Assembly (NCBI RefSeq): GCF_018449475.1
Contig: NZ_JAHCQH010000018.1
Coordinates: forward strand, 1-64,000
Source: Ancylobacter radicis
GTDB taxonomy: Bacteria; Pseudomonadota; Alphaproteobacteria; Rhizobiales; Xanthobacteraceae
Length of the DNA stretch: 64,000 bases
Reading direction: 5' to 3'
Shown here: piece after piece, positions 36,572 to 48,817 of the stretch
Numbering within the stretch: position 1 is the first letter of the stretch
How the letters are laid out: each line of letters starts with the position of its first letter
The notes under the pieces: model-generated
Database searches by the model: none
Told to the model about the DNA's origin: nothing
Seen by the model: only the letters and a program-made list of their open reading frames with translations
Translations under genes and position numbers: made by a program

Positions 36572-37846
36572 TCAGGCCGCCCGCGCGAGCGGGGTGACGC
36601 GCAGCAGGGTGATGCGGTTGCGCTGCTTGCGCATCACCTGGAAGCGGAAGCCGTGGAACAGGAAGGTCTGGCCCGGCTCGGGGATGATGCGGGCCTCGTG
36701 GATGACGAGGCCGGCAATGGTGGTCGCCTCCTCGTCCGGCAGGTCCCAGCCCATGGCGCGGTTGACGTCGCGGATCGGCACCGAGCCTTCCACGCTGACC
36801 GAACCGTCCGGGTTGCGCCGCGCGCCGTTGAAGGCCCGGTCGTGCTCGTCGGAAATGTCGCCGACGATCTCCTCCAGAATGTCCTCCAGCGTCACCAGCC
36901 CCATCACCTCGCCATACTCGTCGACGACGAGGGCGAAATGCTGCTTGCGGCGGCGGAAGGCCTTGAGCTGGTCGGTCAGCGAGGTGACGTCCGGCACGAA
37001 CCAGGGTTCGAGCGCGATCTTCTCGACATCGAGCTTGGTGACGTCGTTGCCGAGCGCCTGCAATTCGCGCAGCAGGTTCTTGGCGTGCAGCACGCCGACG
37101 ATGTTGTCCGGCCGCTCGCGCCAGAGCGGCAGCCGGGTAAAGGACGAGGCGAGCGCCTCGCGCACCAGTTTTTCGGGTGGCTCATCGGCGTTGAGGCTGG
37201 CCATCTTGGTGCGGTGGACCATGATGTCCGAGACTTCCAGCTCGGACAGGTCGAGCAGGCCGCCGAGCATGTCCCGCTCGTCCTTCACCACGCTGCCCTC
37301 GCGGTGCAGCAGGTCGACCGCGCCGCGCAGTTCCTCGGAGGCGGAGAGCACGCTGGTGGTGGCGCCGAGCGGCACGCCCATCGCCCGCAGCAGGGCGCGC
37401 ACCAGCGCCTCGATGGCGAGGGTGAGCGGGCCGAACAGGCCGACAATTATCTGGATCGGCCGTGCCACGCGCAGCGCCACGCGATCAGGGTGATTGATGG
37501 CGATGGTCTTGGGCAGGACCTCGGAGAAGATCACCACCACGATGGTCATGCCGATCGTCGCATAGGCGATGCCCGCCGTGCCGAACCAGGCGAGCAGGAT
37601 GCCGGTGGCGAGCGAGGAGGCGGCGATGTTGACGAGGTTGTTGCCGAGCAGGATGCCGCCGATGAGCCGCTCGCGCTGGGCCATCATGTGGTTCACCAGC
37701 GCGGCGCGGACGTCGCCATTCTTCTCCAGCGCGTGCATGCGCGCCTTGGAGGAAGCGGTGAGGGCGGTTTCGCTGCCGGAGAAAAAGAACGACAGCAGCA
37801 GGCAGACGATAACGGCCCCGAGGGCTAGCCAGTCATATGGGGTCAT
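36572..37846 (-). CDS. CNNM/CorC-family transporter (hemolysin-like)
   Basis: The 424-residue protein has an N-terminal DUF21 membrane domain with about four helices (LALGAVIVCLLLSFFFSGSETAL onward), two CBS domains (about 205-335, including VALVVDEYGEVMGLVTLEDILEEIVG-like sequence) and a C-terminal CorC_HlyC domain (about 345-420). This family exports or senses Mg2+/Co2+, with ATP bound at the CBS pair; the name hemolysin is historical. It follows aroB on the same strand after a nine-base gap, an arrangement common in alphaproteobacteria, and is likely co-transcribed with aroK and aroB. Confidence 0.92.
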   Translation of the reverse strand: MTPYDWLALGAVIVCLLLSFFFSGSETALTASSKARMHALEKNGDVRAALVNHMMAQRERLIGGILLGNNLVNIAASSLATGILLAWFGTAGIAYATIGMTIVVVIFSEVLPKTIAINHPDRVALRVARPIQIIVGLFGPLTLAIEALVRALLRAMGVPLGATTSVLSASEELRGAVDLLHREGSVVKDERDMLGGLLDLSELEVSDIMVHRTKMASLNADEPPEKLVREALASSFTRLPLWRERPDNIVGVLHAKNLLRELQALGNDVTKLDVEKIALEPWFVPDVTSLTDQLKAFRRRKQHFALVVDEYGEVMGLVTLEDILEEIVGDISDEHDRAFNGARRNPDGSVSVEGSVPIRDVNRAMGWDLPDEEATTIAGLVIHEARIIPEPGQTFLFHGFRFQVMRKQRNRITLLRVTPLARAA

Positions 37847-37855
37847 GGCGGATAC

Positions 37856-39007
37856 TTACCCGGCCTGACGCTCACTCTCAAGGAAAGCCCGCACATCGGC
37901 CGGATCAACGTCGCGTGCGATGAAGCTCTGGCCGATGCCGCGCGCCAGGATGAAGGTGAGGGCGCCGCGCGATACCTTCTTGTCCTGTCCGATCAGCGTC
38001 ATCAGCCCGTCCGTGTCCGGCAGCTCGCCGGGAATGGCCTTGATGCGGGTCGGCAGGCCGACGGTCCGCAGATGTGCCTCGACGCGCTCGGCATCCGCCG
38101 GGGCGCACAGGCCCTGCCGGGCGGAGAAGCGGAAGGCCTGCGCCATGCCGATGGCGACCGCCTCGCCATGCAGCAGGCGCTGGGAGAAGCCGGCCCCGGC
38201 TTCCAGCGCATGGCCGAACGTGTGGCCGAGATTGAGCAAAGCGCGATCCCCGGTCTCCTTCTCGTCGCGGGCGACCACGGCGGCCTTGGCGGCGCAGCTG
38301 GTGGCGATGGCCTCGATGCGCGCCGCCCCGCCGCGGAACACGTCCTGCCATTTGCGCTCCAGCCAGGCGAAGAAGGGCGCGTTGTCGATGAGGCCGTATT
38401 TGGCGACTTCCGCATAGCCCGAGCGGAATTCGCGCAAGGGCAGCGTGTCGAGCACATCGGCGTCGGCCAGCACGAGGATCGGCTGGTGGAAGGCGCCGAC
38501 CAGGTTCTTGCCATGGCGCGAATTGATGCCGGTCTTGCCGCCGACCGAGGAATCGACCTGCGCCAGAAGGCTGGTCGGTACCTGCACGAAATCGACGCCG
38601 CGCCGCAGCGCCGCCGCCGCGAAGCCCGCGAGATCGCCGACCACGCCGCCGCCCAGCGCCAGCACGAGGTCGCCCCGCTCGATCCGCGCGTCGAGCAGCG
38701 CGTCGACCACCTGCTCGAACATGGCGAAGCTCTTGGACTTCTCGCCCGGCTCGATGACGATGGCGGTGGGGGTGAGGCCGGCGGCGACCAGCGCCGCCTC
38801 GACCGTCGGCAGATGCCGCTCGGCCACGTTGCGGTCGGTGACGATGCCGATTCGGGCGCCGGGGCGCAGCGCGGCGATGCGCGCGCCCGCCTGCGCCAGC
38901 AGGCCCGGCCCGATGACGATGTCATAGCTGCGCTCGCCGAGCCCGACGCCGAGCCGGGTGATGTCGCTGTCGAGCAATGCGGCCTCGGTCACTTCAGCCT
39001 CGGTCAA
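37856..39007 (-). CDS. aroB: 3-dehydroquinate synthase
   Basis: AroB makes 3-dehydroquinate from DAHP, the second step of the shikimate pathway. The 383-residue protein has the NAD-binding GGGVVGDLAGFAA, the VQVPTSLLAQVDSSVGGKTG active-site loop, and the metal ligands within HTFGHALE and HGEAVAIG. It overlaps the aroK stop by four bases, so the two are translated together. Confidence 0.97.
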   Translation of the reverse strand: MTEAEVTEAALLDSDITRLGVGLGERSYDIVIGPGLLAQAGARIAALRPGARIGIVTDRNVAERHLPTVEAALVAAGLTPTAIVIEPGEKSKSFAMFEQVVDALLDARIERGDLVLALGGGVVGDLAGFAAAALRRGVDFVQVPTSLLAQVDSSVGGKTGINSRHGKNLVGAFHQPILVLADADVLDTLPLREFRSGYAEVAKYGLIDNAPFFAWLERKWQDVFRGGAARIEAIATSCAAKAAVVARDEKETGDRALLNLGHTFGHALEAGAGFSQRLLHGEAVAIGMAQAFRFSARQGLCAPADAERVEAHLRTVGLPTRIKAIPGELPDTDGLMTLIGQDKKVSRGALTFILARGIGQSFIARDVDPADVRAFLESERQAG

Positions 39008-39594
39008 TTCGGCTCTCCTGTCGGGGCGGCGGGCAAATGGTCCATCAGCGCCGCGATGACTTCCTCGACCATCACGTCCTGCGGCACGTCCTGCGACACG
39101 ACCGTGACCGCCGCCTCGGCATAGACCGGGTAGCGCAGCTCGATCAGGCGGGCGAGGGTGGCGGCGGGATCGTCGGTCTTGAGCAGCGGCCGGTCGTCGC
39201 GCCGGCGCACGCGGCGCAGCAGCAGGTCGAGTTCGGCCTTGAGCCAGACGGACACGCCGTGCTCGGCGATGGCGGCGCGCGTCTCGCCATTCATGAAGGC
39301 GCCGCCGCCGGTGGCGAGCACCATCGGCCCGGCCTCCAGCAGCCGGGCGATCACCTTCTTCTCGCCATCGCGAAAGGCCGGCTCGCCGTGCAGGGCGAAG
39401 ATTTCCGGGATGGTCATGCCGGCGGCCTGCTCGATCTCGGTATCGGCATCGGCGAAAGCCAGCGACAGCCGGCGCGCCAGGCGCTTGCCGACCGAGGACT
39501 TGCCCGCCCCCATCATGCCGACGAGAACGATGGAACGCCGTCCCAGCCGGTCCCGCAGCTCCGCTGCCTTGCTATCGTCCGTCTCGACCGTCAT
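39004..39594 (-). CDS. aroK: Shikimate kinase
   Basis: AroK phosphorylates shikimate at O3. The 196-residue protein has the P-loop GMMGAGKSSVGK (26-37), the shikimate-binding ADADTEIE, GEPAFRDGEKKV, GGGAFMN and the lid RRRDDRPLL. It is first of the aroK-aroB-CNNM operon. The divergent intergenic region to the small membrane protein is 216 bases. Confidence 0.97.
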   Translation of the reverse strand: MTVETDDSKAAELRDRLGRRSIVLVGMMGAGKSSVGKRLARRLSLAFADADTEIEQAAGMTIPEIFALHGEPAFRDGEKKVIARLLEAGPMVLATGGGAFMNGETRAAIAEHGVSVWLKAELDLLLRRVRRRDDRPLLKTDDPAATLARLIELRYPVYAEAAVTVVSQDVPQDVMVEEVIAALMDHLPAAPTGEPN

Positions 39595-39810
39595 TGCCGT
39601 GCCATGTCCTCAAGGCGACCTATCATCCGCCGGGACGCGACGCAATGCAGGCGGGCGCCGCGTTTGGCCGCGCGTCCAGCCCCGGCTCCAGCACCATATG
39701 CGGCGCCGGTTCCTTAAGCCGCCCGAAAGGCCTTAAGGTCCAGATTAACGACAATCCCGAATCGTCGGCGCCAGCCGGCGCTTCCCGGAACCTGCCGAAC
39801 GGAATTCTCC

Positions 39811-39954
39811 ATGCCGAGCCTGATCCGCCTCCTCGTCATTCTCGGTGTCCTCGGCGGCATCGGCTATGGCGTGATGTGGGCGCTGGCCAATCTGGTCGAA
39901 CCGACGCCGCGCGAGATGAGCATCACCGTGCCGCTCGACCGCAAGACGCCATGA
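39811..39954 (+). CDS. 47-residue membrane peptide upstream of xerD
   Basis: A short open frame encodes MPSLIRLLVILGVLGGIGYG followed by VMWALANLVEPTPREMSITV and a short basic tail ending KTP. The N-terminal ~25 residues form one hydrophobic helix; the tail is probably cytoplasmic or periplasmic. The stop overlaps the xerD start (ATGA), so the two are translationally coupled. I recall a similar small protein upstream of xerD in other Hyphomicrobiales. Codon use fits the surrounding genes. Function is unknown. Confidence 0.7.
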   Translation: MPSLIRLLVILGVLGGIGYGVMWALANLVEPTPREMSITVPLDRKTP

Positions 39955-40964
39955 CCACGACCAAGAACGCGACCATAAGCGCCCCCGGCGCCGCGCGCGG
40001 GACGGCGTCCCTGTTCCTCGACATGATCGTCGCCGAGCGTGGCGCCAGCGCCAACACGCTGGCCGCCTATGGCCGCGACCTGGAGGATTACGAGGCGTTT
40101 CTGGCCACCCAGGGCACGGGGCCGCTGGAGGCCGACACAAGCGCGATCCGCGCCTATCTCGCGGAACTCGGCGCGCGCGGCCTTGCAGCGGCGAGCGTGG
40201 CCCGCCGGCTCTCGGCGCTGCGCCAGTATCACCGCTTCCTCTATGTGGAGAATCACCGCGGCGACGACCCGTCCGCCGTGCTGGAAGGCCCGCGCCGCAG
40301 CCGGCCTTTGCCCAAGGTGCTGACGCTCGACGAGGTGACGGCGCTGATCGACACCGCCCATGCCCGCGCGGCCGAGCCCGTGCCGACACCGGCCGAGGCG
40401 GCGCGGCGGGCGCGTGTCGCCTGTTTCGTCGAGCTGCTCTACGCCACCGGGCTGCGCGTCTCCGAACTCGCCGCCCTGCCGGCCTCGGCGGCGAGCGCCA
40501 AGGGCGACGCCATCATCGTGCGCGGCAAGGGCAACAAGGAACGCCTGGTGCCGCTCGGCGAGGCGGCCAAGGTGGCGATGCGCAGCTATCGCGCGGCGCT
40601 GGACCGGGCGGTCCGGGCGGCGCCGGCTGGGGGCAAGGCGGCAGGGGCCAAACCGGCGGAAGCCGGGCGCTGGCTGTTTCCGTCCGTCGCGGCCAGCGGC
40701 CACATCACCCGCCAGCAGGTGGCGCTCGACCTGAAGGATCTGGCGCTGGCGAGCGGGCTCGATCCGGCCAAGCTCTCCCCGCACGTGCTGCGCCACGCCT
40801 TCGCCAGCCATCTGCTGGCGCATGGGGCGGATCTGCGCATCGTGCAGACGCTGCTCGGCCACACCGACATCTCGACCACGCAGATCTACACCCATGTGCT
40901 CGACGAGCGGCTGAAAAGCCTCGTGCGCGACCTCCATCCGCTCAGCGATGCGGGTCGGGATTAA
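39951..40964 (+). CDS. xerD: Tyrosine recombinase XerD
   Basis: XerD, with XerC, resolves chromosome dimers at the dif site. The 337-residue protein has the N-terminal SAM-like core-binding domain (about 20-105) and a catalytic domain with Arg169 (ATGLRVSEL), a Lys in GKGNKERL (193 or 196), His278 and Arg281 (HVLRHAF), His304 and nucleophile Tyr313 (TQIYTHV). All active residues are present. An Ala/Gly/Lys-rich insertion at about 222-238 is longer than in enteric XerD. The ATG at 39951 overlaps the small upstream gene. No phage or integron features are nearby, so this is the housekeeping copy. Confidence 0.93.
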   Translation: MTTTKNATISAPGAARGTASLFLDMIVAERGASANTLAAYGRDLEDYEAFLATQGTGPLEADTSAIRAYLAELGARGLAAASVARRLSALRQYHRFLYVENHRGDDPSAVLEGPRRSRPLPKVLTLDEVTALIDTAHARAAEPVPTPAEAARRARVACFVELLYATGLRVSELAALPASAASAKGDAIIVRGKGNKERLVPLGEAAKVAMRSYRAALDRAVRAAPAGGKAAGAKPAEAGRWLFPSVAASGHITRQQVALDLKDLALASGLDPAKLSPHVLRHAFASHLLAHGADLRIVQTLLGHTDISTTQIYTHVLDERLKSLVRDLHPLSDAGRD

Positions 40965-41079
40965 TCCCAACGCAAGGCTTGCCTTGACGTTGCCACCCTC
41001 TCGGGGCAGCTTCCGCGCACCTTTCAAAGGCTCCCGTCTCCGGGGGCCGTTCTCCTGAAGCCGGATTCACCGACAAGCA

Positions 41080-42033
41080 ATGCGCAGCTACCTCGATTTT
41101 GAGAAGCCCGTGGCCGAGCTCGAGGCCAAGCTGGAAGAACTGCGGGCGGTCGCCGCGCAGGGCGACGCGGTCGCCATCGGCGACGATATCAGCCGGCTTC
41201 AGGCCAAGGCGCAGGACGCGCTGGTCCAGCTCTATGCCAACCTCACCCCCTGGCAGAAGGCGCAGGTCGCGCGTCACCCGATGCGCCCGCACTTCACCGA
41301 CTATGCCAACACGCTGTTCGAGGATTTCGATCCGCTGGCCGGCGACCGCAAATTCGGCGACGACCACGCCATTCTCGGCGGCTTCGCGCGCTTTCGCGGC
41401 CGGCCGGTCTGCCTGATCGGGCAGGAAAAGGGCTCGACCACCGAGACCCGCATCAAGCACAATTTCGGCATGGCGCGGCCCGAGGGCTACCGCAAGGCGG
41501 TGCGGCTGATGGAACTGGCCGACCGCTTCTCGCTGCCGGTGATCTCGCTGGTCGATACCGCCGGCGCCTTTCCCGGCCTCGACGCCGAGGAGCGCGGACA
41601 GGCGGAGGCGATCGCCCGCTCGACCGATGCGTGCCTTGCGCTCGGCGTGCCGAATGTCGCCGTGATCATCGGCGAGGGCGGTTCGGGCGGGGCCATCGCC
41701 ATCGCCACCGCCAACCGCGTGCTGATGCTGGAGCATTCGATCTACTCCGTCATCTCGCCCGAGGGCGCGGCCTCCATCCTGTGGCGTGACACCGCCAAGG
41801 CGCAGGAAGCGGCGATGAACATGAAGATCACCGCACAGGATCTGGCGCGCTTCCACATCATCGACAAGATCATCGCCGAGCCGCCGGGCGGCGCGCATCG
41901 CGACCCGCTGGCGGCGATCCGCAGCGCGGGCGATGCCATCGAATCGGCGCTTGGCGAGATGGACGGGCTCGACGGCCCGGCCTTGCGCAAGGCGCGGCGC
42001 GAGAAATTCCTCGCCATCGGCCGCACGCTCTGA
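41080..42033 (+). CDS. accA: Acetyl-CoA carboxylase carboxyltransferase subunit alpha
   Basis: AccA pairs with AccD to transfer the carboxyl group from biotin to acetyl-CoA, the first committed step of fatty acid synthesis. The 317-residue protein begins with the family's coiled-coil ([19 protein letters not shown]) and has [40 protein letters not shown] and [12 protein letters not shown]. Full length. No strong Shine-Dalgarno is seen before the ATG. The xerD-accA neighbourhood is common in Hyphomicrobiales. Confidence 0.98.
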   Translation: MRSYLDFEKPVAELEAKLEELRAVAAQGDAVAIGDDISRLQAKAQDALVQLYANLTPWQKAQVARHPMRPHFTDYANTLFEDFDPLAGDRKFGDDHAILGGFARFRGRPVCLIGQEKGSTTETRIKHNFGMARPEGYRKAVRLMELADRFSLPVISLVDTAGAFPGLDAEERGQAEAIARSTDACLALGVPNVAVIIGEGGSGGAIAIATANRVLMLEHSIYSVISPEGAASILWRDTAKAQEAAMNMKITAQDLARFHIIDKIIAEPPGGAHRDPLAAIRSAGDAIESALGEMDGLDGPALRKARREKFLAIGRTL

Positions 42034-42186
42034 GCAGACCCGCCCGGCGTGCGACGCATGGTAGCGGGCGTGGGCTTGCGGTAAGGTGCCGACGGGGATA
42101 ACGCTTTCGAATCCGTCCTGCTTCGGGACCGGGGAGTATCGGGATTGAGCCGTCCGGCGTTTTCTCAGCAGAAGAAGGCAGGCCTG

Positions 42187-43965
42187 ATGCGCCTGCCGGT
42201 CGCTGAATGGTCGGCGCGCTGGCGCATGGCCCTGATGGCCGGCTGCGCCAGCCTCGCGCTTGCCGCCTGCACGGGCGACGATGGCCCGAGCCCGATGTCC
42301 AAGGCGATGAAGACGCTCTCGCCGCAGACCGTCGCGCTGATCGAGCAGAAGGGAATGTCCAAGGACAGCCCGATCGTGGTGCGCATCTACAAGGAAGAAT
42401 CCGAGCTGGAGGTCTGGAAAGAGACCACCAGCGGCGAGTACGCGCTGCTCAAGACCTACCCGATCTGCCGCTGGTCCGGCGAGCTGGGCCCGAAGGTCCG
42501 GGAGGGCGACCGTCAGGCGCCGGAGGGGTTCTACACCATCACCCCCGGCCAGATGAACCCGAACTCCAGCTATTACCTGTCCTTCGATCTCGGCTTTCCC
42601 AACCCCTATGACCGCGCCTGGGGCCGCTCCGGCTCGAACCTGATGGTGCATGGCGACTGCTCGTCGCGCGGCTGCTACGCCATGACCGACGAGCAGGTGA
42701 CGGAAATCTTCGCGCTGGGCCGCGAGAGCTTCAAGGGCGGGCAGCGTTCCTTCCAGGTGCAGGCCTATCCGTTCCGCATGACCACCGACAATCTGGTGCG
42801 TCACCGCAACAACCCGAACATCGCCTTCTGGAAGATGCTCAAGGAAGGCTCCGACACGTTCGAGCTGACCAAGGCGCTGCCGAAGGTGGATTATTGCGGC
42901 AAGCGTTACGTGTTCAACGCGACGCCGACCGACCCGACGCAGAAATTCCAGGCCACGCTGCCGTGCCCCGACTACACGCTGCCCGAAGGGCTGGGCGAGG
43001 AGATCGCTGCCCGCCAGCGCGAGGTCGACACCAAGATCGCCAGCGCCGGCTCCCTGACCCCCGTCGCCCCGGTGAAGACCGGCAAGGATGGCGGGATGCA
43101 CAAGGTGTTCCTGGCCAAGCTGCAGAACCCGGAGCTGAAGGCGCCGGGCTCGCTGCCGCCGGTGGTCAAGCCACCGGGCAGCGATTATGGCGTCGCCACC
43201 AACGCTCCCGCGCCCGAGGAGACCGTCGCGCTCGCCCAGGCCGATATGGTGCCGACCGTGGCCGATGTGCCGCTGCCCGTGCCGCGCCCGACCGATGCCC
43301 CCGCCGCGACCGCGCTCGCCGCGAGCGAGGCGCCGAGCCTGTTCAGCTTCCGCACCCCGGCCGCGACCGCGCCGGGCACGCAGGTCGCCGCGCTGGATTC
43401 CGGCGGCGGCTTCTTCGACGGCGTGAAGAACTGGTTTGGCGGCGGCCCCGCCGCGCCGGCTGCTCCCGTCGCGGCGCCGGCCGATGGCGCGCCCGTGGCC
43501 GCGCCGGCGCCCGCCGCTGCCGCGCCCGCTTCCTCCGGCTTCTCGCTCAGCGGCCTGTTCGGCGGCGGTGCCTCGGCGCCAAAGCCTGCGCCGGCGACGG
43601 AAACCCCGGCCGATGTGCCGATCCCGCCGGCCCGTCCGCCGGTGCCGCAGGCTTCCGGGCGCCCGGCCGCGACGCCGGTGGTGGCCCGCCCGGCCGCGGC
43701 CCATTCTCCGGCACAACAGCCGGCGGCAAATTCGCCATCGGCGTCCGCCCAGCCGGCGGCGCCGAGCTATGCGACGGTGCCGTCGCCCGCGACCTCCTAT
43801 TCCACCGTGCCGACCCCGGCCGCCGCGGCGGCCAGCGGCGACGCCCCGGTGCTGCGGCCCTCCGTGTCCGGCTCCTCGGCCCCGGCCTCCTCGGCTGCGG
43901 GCACGGCGGCGCTGCCGGGCGCCAGCATCCTGACGCCGGGCAGCTTCTCGTCCAGCGCGCAGTAG
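42187..43965 (+). CDS. L,D-transpeptidase lipoprotein, YafK/ErfK type, with long disordered tail
   Basis: The 592-residue protein has a lipoprotein signal with LAAC (Cys28). A YkuD-type L,D-transpeptidase domain spans about 55-260 and contains HGDCSSRGCYAM, in which His155 and nucleophile Cys163 are the active residues. Such enzymes make 3-3 peptidoglycan cross-links or attach proteins to the wall; the YafK subgroup (DpaA) instead cuts the Braun lipoprotein link in E. coli. The last ~290 residues are Ala/Pro-rich and low-complexity with FFDGVKNWFGG and FSLSGLFGGG motifs. I chose ATG 42187 for the signal peptide; a TTG at 42145 with ggggag upstream is possible. Confidence 0.85.
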   Translation: MRLPVAEWSARWRMALMAGCASLALAACTGDDGPSPMSKAMKTLSPQTVALIEQKGMSKDSPIVVRIYKEESELEVWKETTSGEYALLKTYPICRWSGELGPKVREGDRQAPEGFYTITPGQMNPNSSYYLSFDLGFPNPYDRAWGRSGSNLMVHGDCSSRGCYAMTDEQVTEIFALGRESFKGGQRSFQVQAYPFRMTTDNLVRHRNNPNIAFWKMLKEGSDTFELTKALPKVDYCGKRYVFNATPTDPTQKFQATLPCPDYTLPEGLGEEIAARQREVDTKIASAGSLTPVAPVKTGKDGGMHKVFLAKLQNPELKAPGSLPPVVKPPGSDYGVATNAPAPEETVALAQADMVPTVADVPLPVPRPTDAPAATALAASEAPSLFSFRTPAATAPGTQVAALDSGGGFFDGVKNWFGGGPAAPAAPVAAPADGAPVAAPAPAAAAPASSGFSLSGLFGGGASAPKPAPATETPADVPIPPARPPVPQASGRPAATPVVARPAAAHSPAQQPAANSPSASAQPAAPSYATVPSPATSYSTVPTPAAAAASGDAPVLRPSVSGSSAPASSAAGTAALPGASILTPGSFSSSAQ

Positions 43966-44014
43966 CCGATTTCATGGTGTGAGGGATGCCATCCCGAACG
44001 GCCAGCGGCCGATC

Positions 44015-44024
44015 GGGGGGGGGG
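44015..44024. repeat. Run of ten G residues
   Basis: An uninterrupted G homopolymer between the convergent L,D-transpeptidase and NTF2-fold genes, just after a small inverted repeat ggccagcggcc. Confidence 0.85.
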
Positions 44025-44052
44025 CGTGTGCCGATACGGTTTGCTGGGCGCC

Positions 44053-44453
44053 TCAGCCGATGGCGCTCGCATGCATGCTGGCGATCCGCCAGCTGGCCCC
44101 TTTGCGGGTCCAGACGCGAGTGAAGCGCAGGGCGGCGACGAAGGGCTGGCCGGCGGAACGGCCTTCGGCGTCCGCGCGCAGCCAGACCAGCATCACGCCC
44201 TCCGCCAGTTCATGGAAGCGATAGTCGGAAAACTCCAGCCGGGTCAGCCTGAGCGCGCCGGAGCGGTGCAGGTCGAGGTCCTGCTGTTTGCCGAGAATTT
44301 GGCCGGCCCGGTCGATGAAGACGAGGTCCTCGGCCAGCAGTGCATCGAGCGCGGCGACATCGCCCGCCAGCGCGGCGTCACGCAGGCGCCGCTCGCCGGC
44401 TTCGACCGCGCGCAGAGCCTCCGGGGAGGGGCGCGCGGTCGAAGCCGGCGGCA

Positions 44454-44454
<1 letters not shown>
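44053..44454 (-). CDS. NTF2-fold (DUF4440/SnoaL-like) protein coupled to secA
   Basis: This 133-residue protein has the cone-shaped NTF2-like fold pattern: an N-terminal helix with RDAALAGDVAALDALLAEDLVFIDRAG, then strands including YRFHELAEGVMLVWLRADA and ending FTRVWTRKGASWRIASMHAS. Family members are small enzymes or ligand binders and the role here is unknown. Its ATG shares a base with the secA stop (TGATG), so it is translated from the secA mRNA. I chose Met 44454 for this reason; the open frame reaches into secA. Confidence 0.8.
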
Positions 44455-47243
<2,789 letters not shown>

Positions 47244-47682
47244 GAGGCATCCAATCCGTGTCCCGCCAGGGCAGATACCGGACACGACGGTGACGGGCCG
47301 CCGGATCCTGTCACGCCACATCCCGCGCGAAACGCCCGGGCCGGATGTCATCGAGACCCCATTTGCGGCTGAAATGGGTCTTGAGGCTCTGGCCGCCGCG
47401 ACGGAGCTGCGGGTGGTTGCGTCACATAAATGCGAGCGCCGGGGAGGCCCCGCAGCGCCTGCCACACTTATGAACGGGTTTGGGGGTTGTCAATCGCGCG
47501 CCGGACGACAGCTTCACCCATATGCCTCTCCTGGGCCCTGGGTGAGACCTGCCGACGGCGCCCCGTCACCCCGCCCGTACCGGGCATATCGTGCCGCGAC
47601 CATCGTACCGGCTTGCAACCGGGCCCCGACTGGGCCAGCTTTCGCCGCCCTACGCGGACAACCGCAATTTGAGGAACGCTCC
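47244..47682. other. Divergent control region between secA and ppiC
   Basis: About 440 bases contain no convincing gene. On the minus strand, TTGACA at 47493-47488 is a good -35 element for secA, followed 14 bases later by CATAAG; the spacing is short, so the assignment is tentative. A gaggaacgct Shine-Dalgarno lies next to ppiC at the right end. I see no secM-like leader peptide, although short frames occur. Confidence 0.4.
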
Positions 47683-48690
47683 ATGACCCGCCATCGCCCG
47701 CACACCGTGCTCAAGGCGACTTCCCGTCCCGCCGGCCTCGTGCGCGCCGGACTTCTCGCCGCGCTCATCGGTGTCGCCGCGCTTCCGGCGCTGCCGGCCC
47801 TGGCGCAGACCGCCGCCCCCGCTCCGGCGGCTGCCGCCACGGCGGGCGACAATCCCGTGCTCGCCACCGTGAATGGCGCGGAAATCCGCCGCAGCGACGT
47901 GAACGCCGCCGCCGAGGAACTCGGCCCGAACCTGCCGCAGCAGATCCAGGGCGCGGCGCGCGAGGAATATGTGCTCGGCTTCCTGATCGATCTCACCGCG
48001 ATGGCGCAGGCCGCCGAGGCCGACAAGCTGGCCGAGACCGATTCCTTCAAGCAGCAATACGAGTTCATCCGCAAGCGCCTGCTGATGCAGGCCCTGCTGG
48101 AGAAGGCGACCAAGGCGGCGCTGACCGACGCCGCTCTGCAGCAGACCTATCAGGAAGCGGTGAAGCAGCAGAAGCCCGAGGAAGAGGTGCGCGCCCGCCA
48201 CATCCTGTTCCGCGCCGATCCGAACGACCCGAAGGCGCAGGCCGAGGCCGAGAAGAAGGCCAAGGATGTCGAGGCCCAGCTCAAAAAGGGCGCCGATTTC
48301 GCCAAGCTCGCCACCGAGCTGACCGAAGACCCCTCCGGCAAGAGCGATGGCGGCGATCTCGGCTTCTTCACCAAGGAGCAGATGGTGCCGGAATTCGCCG
48401 AAGTGGCCTTCAGCATGAAGCCCGGCGACGTTTCCCAGCCGGTGAAGACCCAGTTCGGCTGGCATGTCATCAAGGTCGAGGAGAAGCGCGAGAAGCCGGT
48501 GCCGACCTTCGATGAGGTGAAGCCGCAGATTGAGCAGTTCCTCGCCCAGAAGGCGCAGGCCGACACGGTGCAGAAGATCCGCGAGGCCGCCAAGGTCGAG
48601 AAGACCGCCGCCGCGCCGAAGCCGAGCGACCTCGTCGCCCCGCCCGCTGGCGGCACCGCCCCGGCCGCGCCCGCCGCGCCGGCGCAGTGA
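47683..48690 (+). CDS. Periplasmic parvulin-type peptidyl-prolyl isomerase
   Basis: The 335-residue protein has a signal peptide (hydrophobic core about 18-36, cut near ALA-QT at 41-42). A SurA-like N-terminal helical chaperone domain (about 55-165) is followed by one parvulin PPIase domain (167-270) with RARHILF, GGDLGFFTKEQMVPEF and TQFGWHVIKVEE. The C-terminus is helical and then Ala/Pro-rich. It should fold exported proteins, which fits its place opposite secA. Related PpiC/PrsA names are used in databases; full SurA has two PPIase domains, so I do not use that symbol. Confidence 0.93.
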   Translation: MTRHRPHTVLKATSRPAGLVRAGLLAALIGVAALPALPALAQTAAPAPAAAATAGDNPVLATVNGAEIRRSDVNAAAEELGPNLPQQIQGAAREEYVLGFLIDLTAMAQAAEADKLAETDSFKQQYEFIRKRLLMQALLEKATKAALTDAALQQTYQEAVKQQKPEEEVRARHILFRADPNDPKAQAEAEKKAKDVEAQLKKGADFAKLATELTEDPSGKSDGGDLGFFTKEQMVPEFAEVAFSMKPGDVSQPVKTQFGWHVIKVEEKREKPVPTFDEVKPQIEQFLAQKAQADTVQKIREAAKVEKTAAAPKPSDLVAPPAGGTAPAAPAAPAQ

Positions 48691-48715
48691 CGCTCGCCTG
48701 AGGCGACCCTTGAAC

Positions 48716-48752
48716 AAGGCCCCGGCCCGCAAGGACCGGGGCCTTTGCTTTT
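48716..48752 (+). terminator. Rho-independent terminator of ppiC
   Basis: Arms aaggccccgg and ccggggcctt enclose a 10-base loop and are followed by tgctttt. It begins 25 bases after the stop codon, a classic terminator. Confidence 0.88.
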
Positions 48753-48784
48753 GGGGTGCGGAGTCCTACCTGGTCGGATTTTAT

Positions 48785-48795
48785 GCTACCATAGC
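48785..48795. promoter_or_regulatory. Small palindrome upstream of parD (possible operator)
   Basis: GCTA-cca-TAGC lies 22 bases before the parD start and overlaps TATGCT, a possible -10 element. ParD antitoxins repress their own promoters through short palindromes, so this is a reasonable candidate, but the match is short. Confidence 0.3.
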
Positions 48796-48817
48796 GCCTT
48801 GCCGCAGGAGTAACGCC

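Noticed and set aside
39705-39750. Three TTAA motifs resembling CtrA sites upstream of the small peptide and xerD
   Set aside because: The spacing (8 and about 17 bases) does not fit TTAA-N7-TTAA, and two copies are just CTTAAG palindromes.
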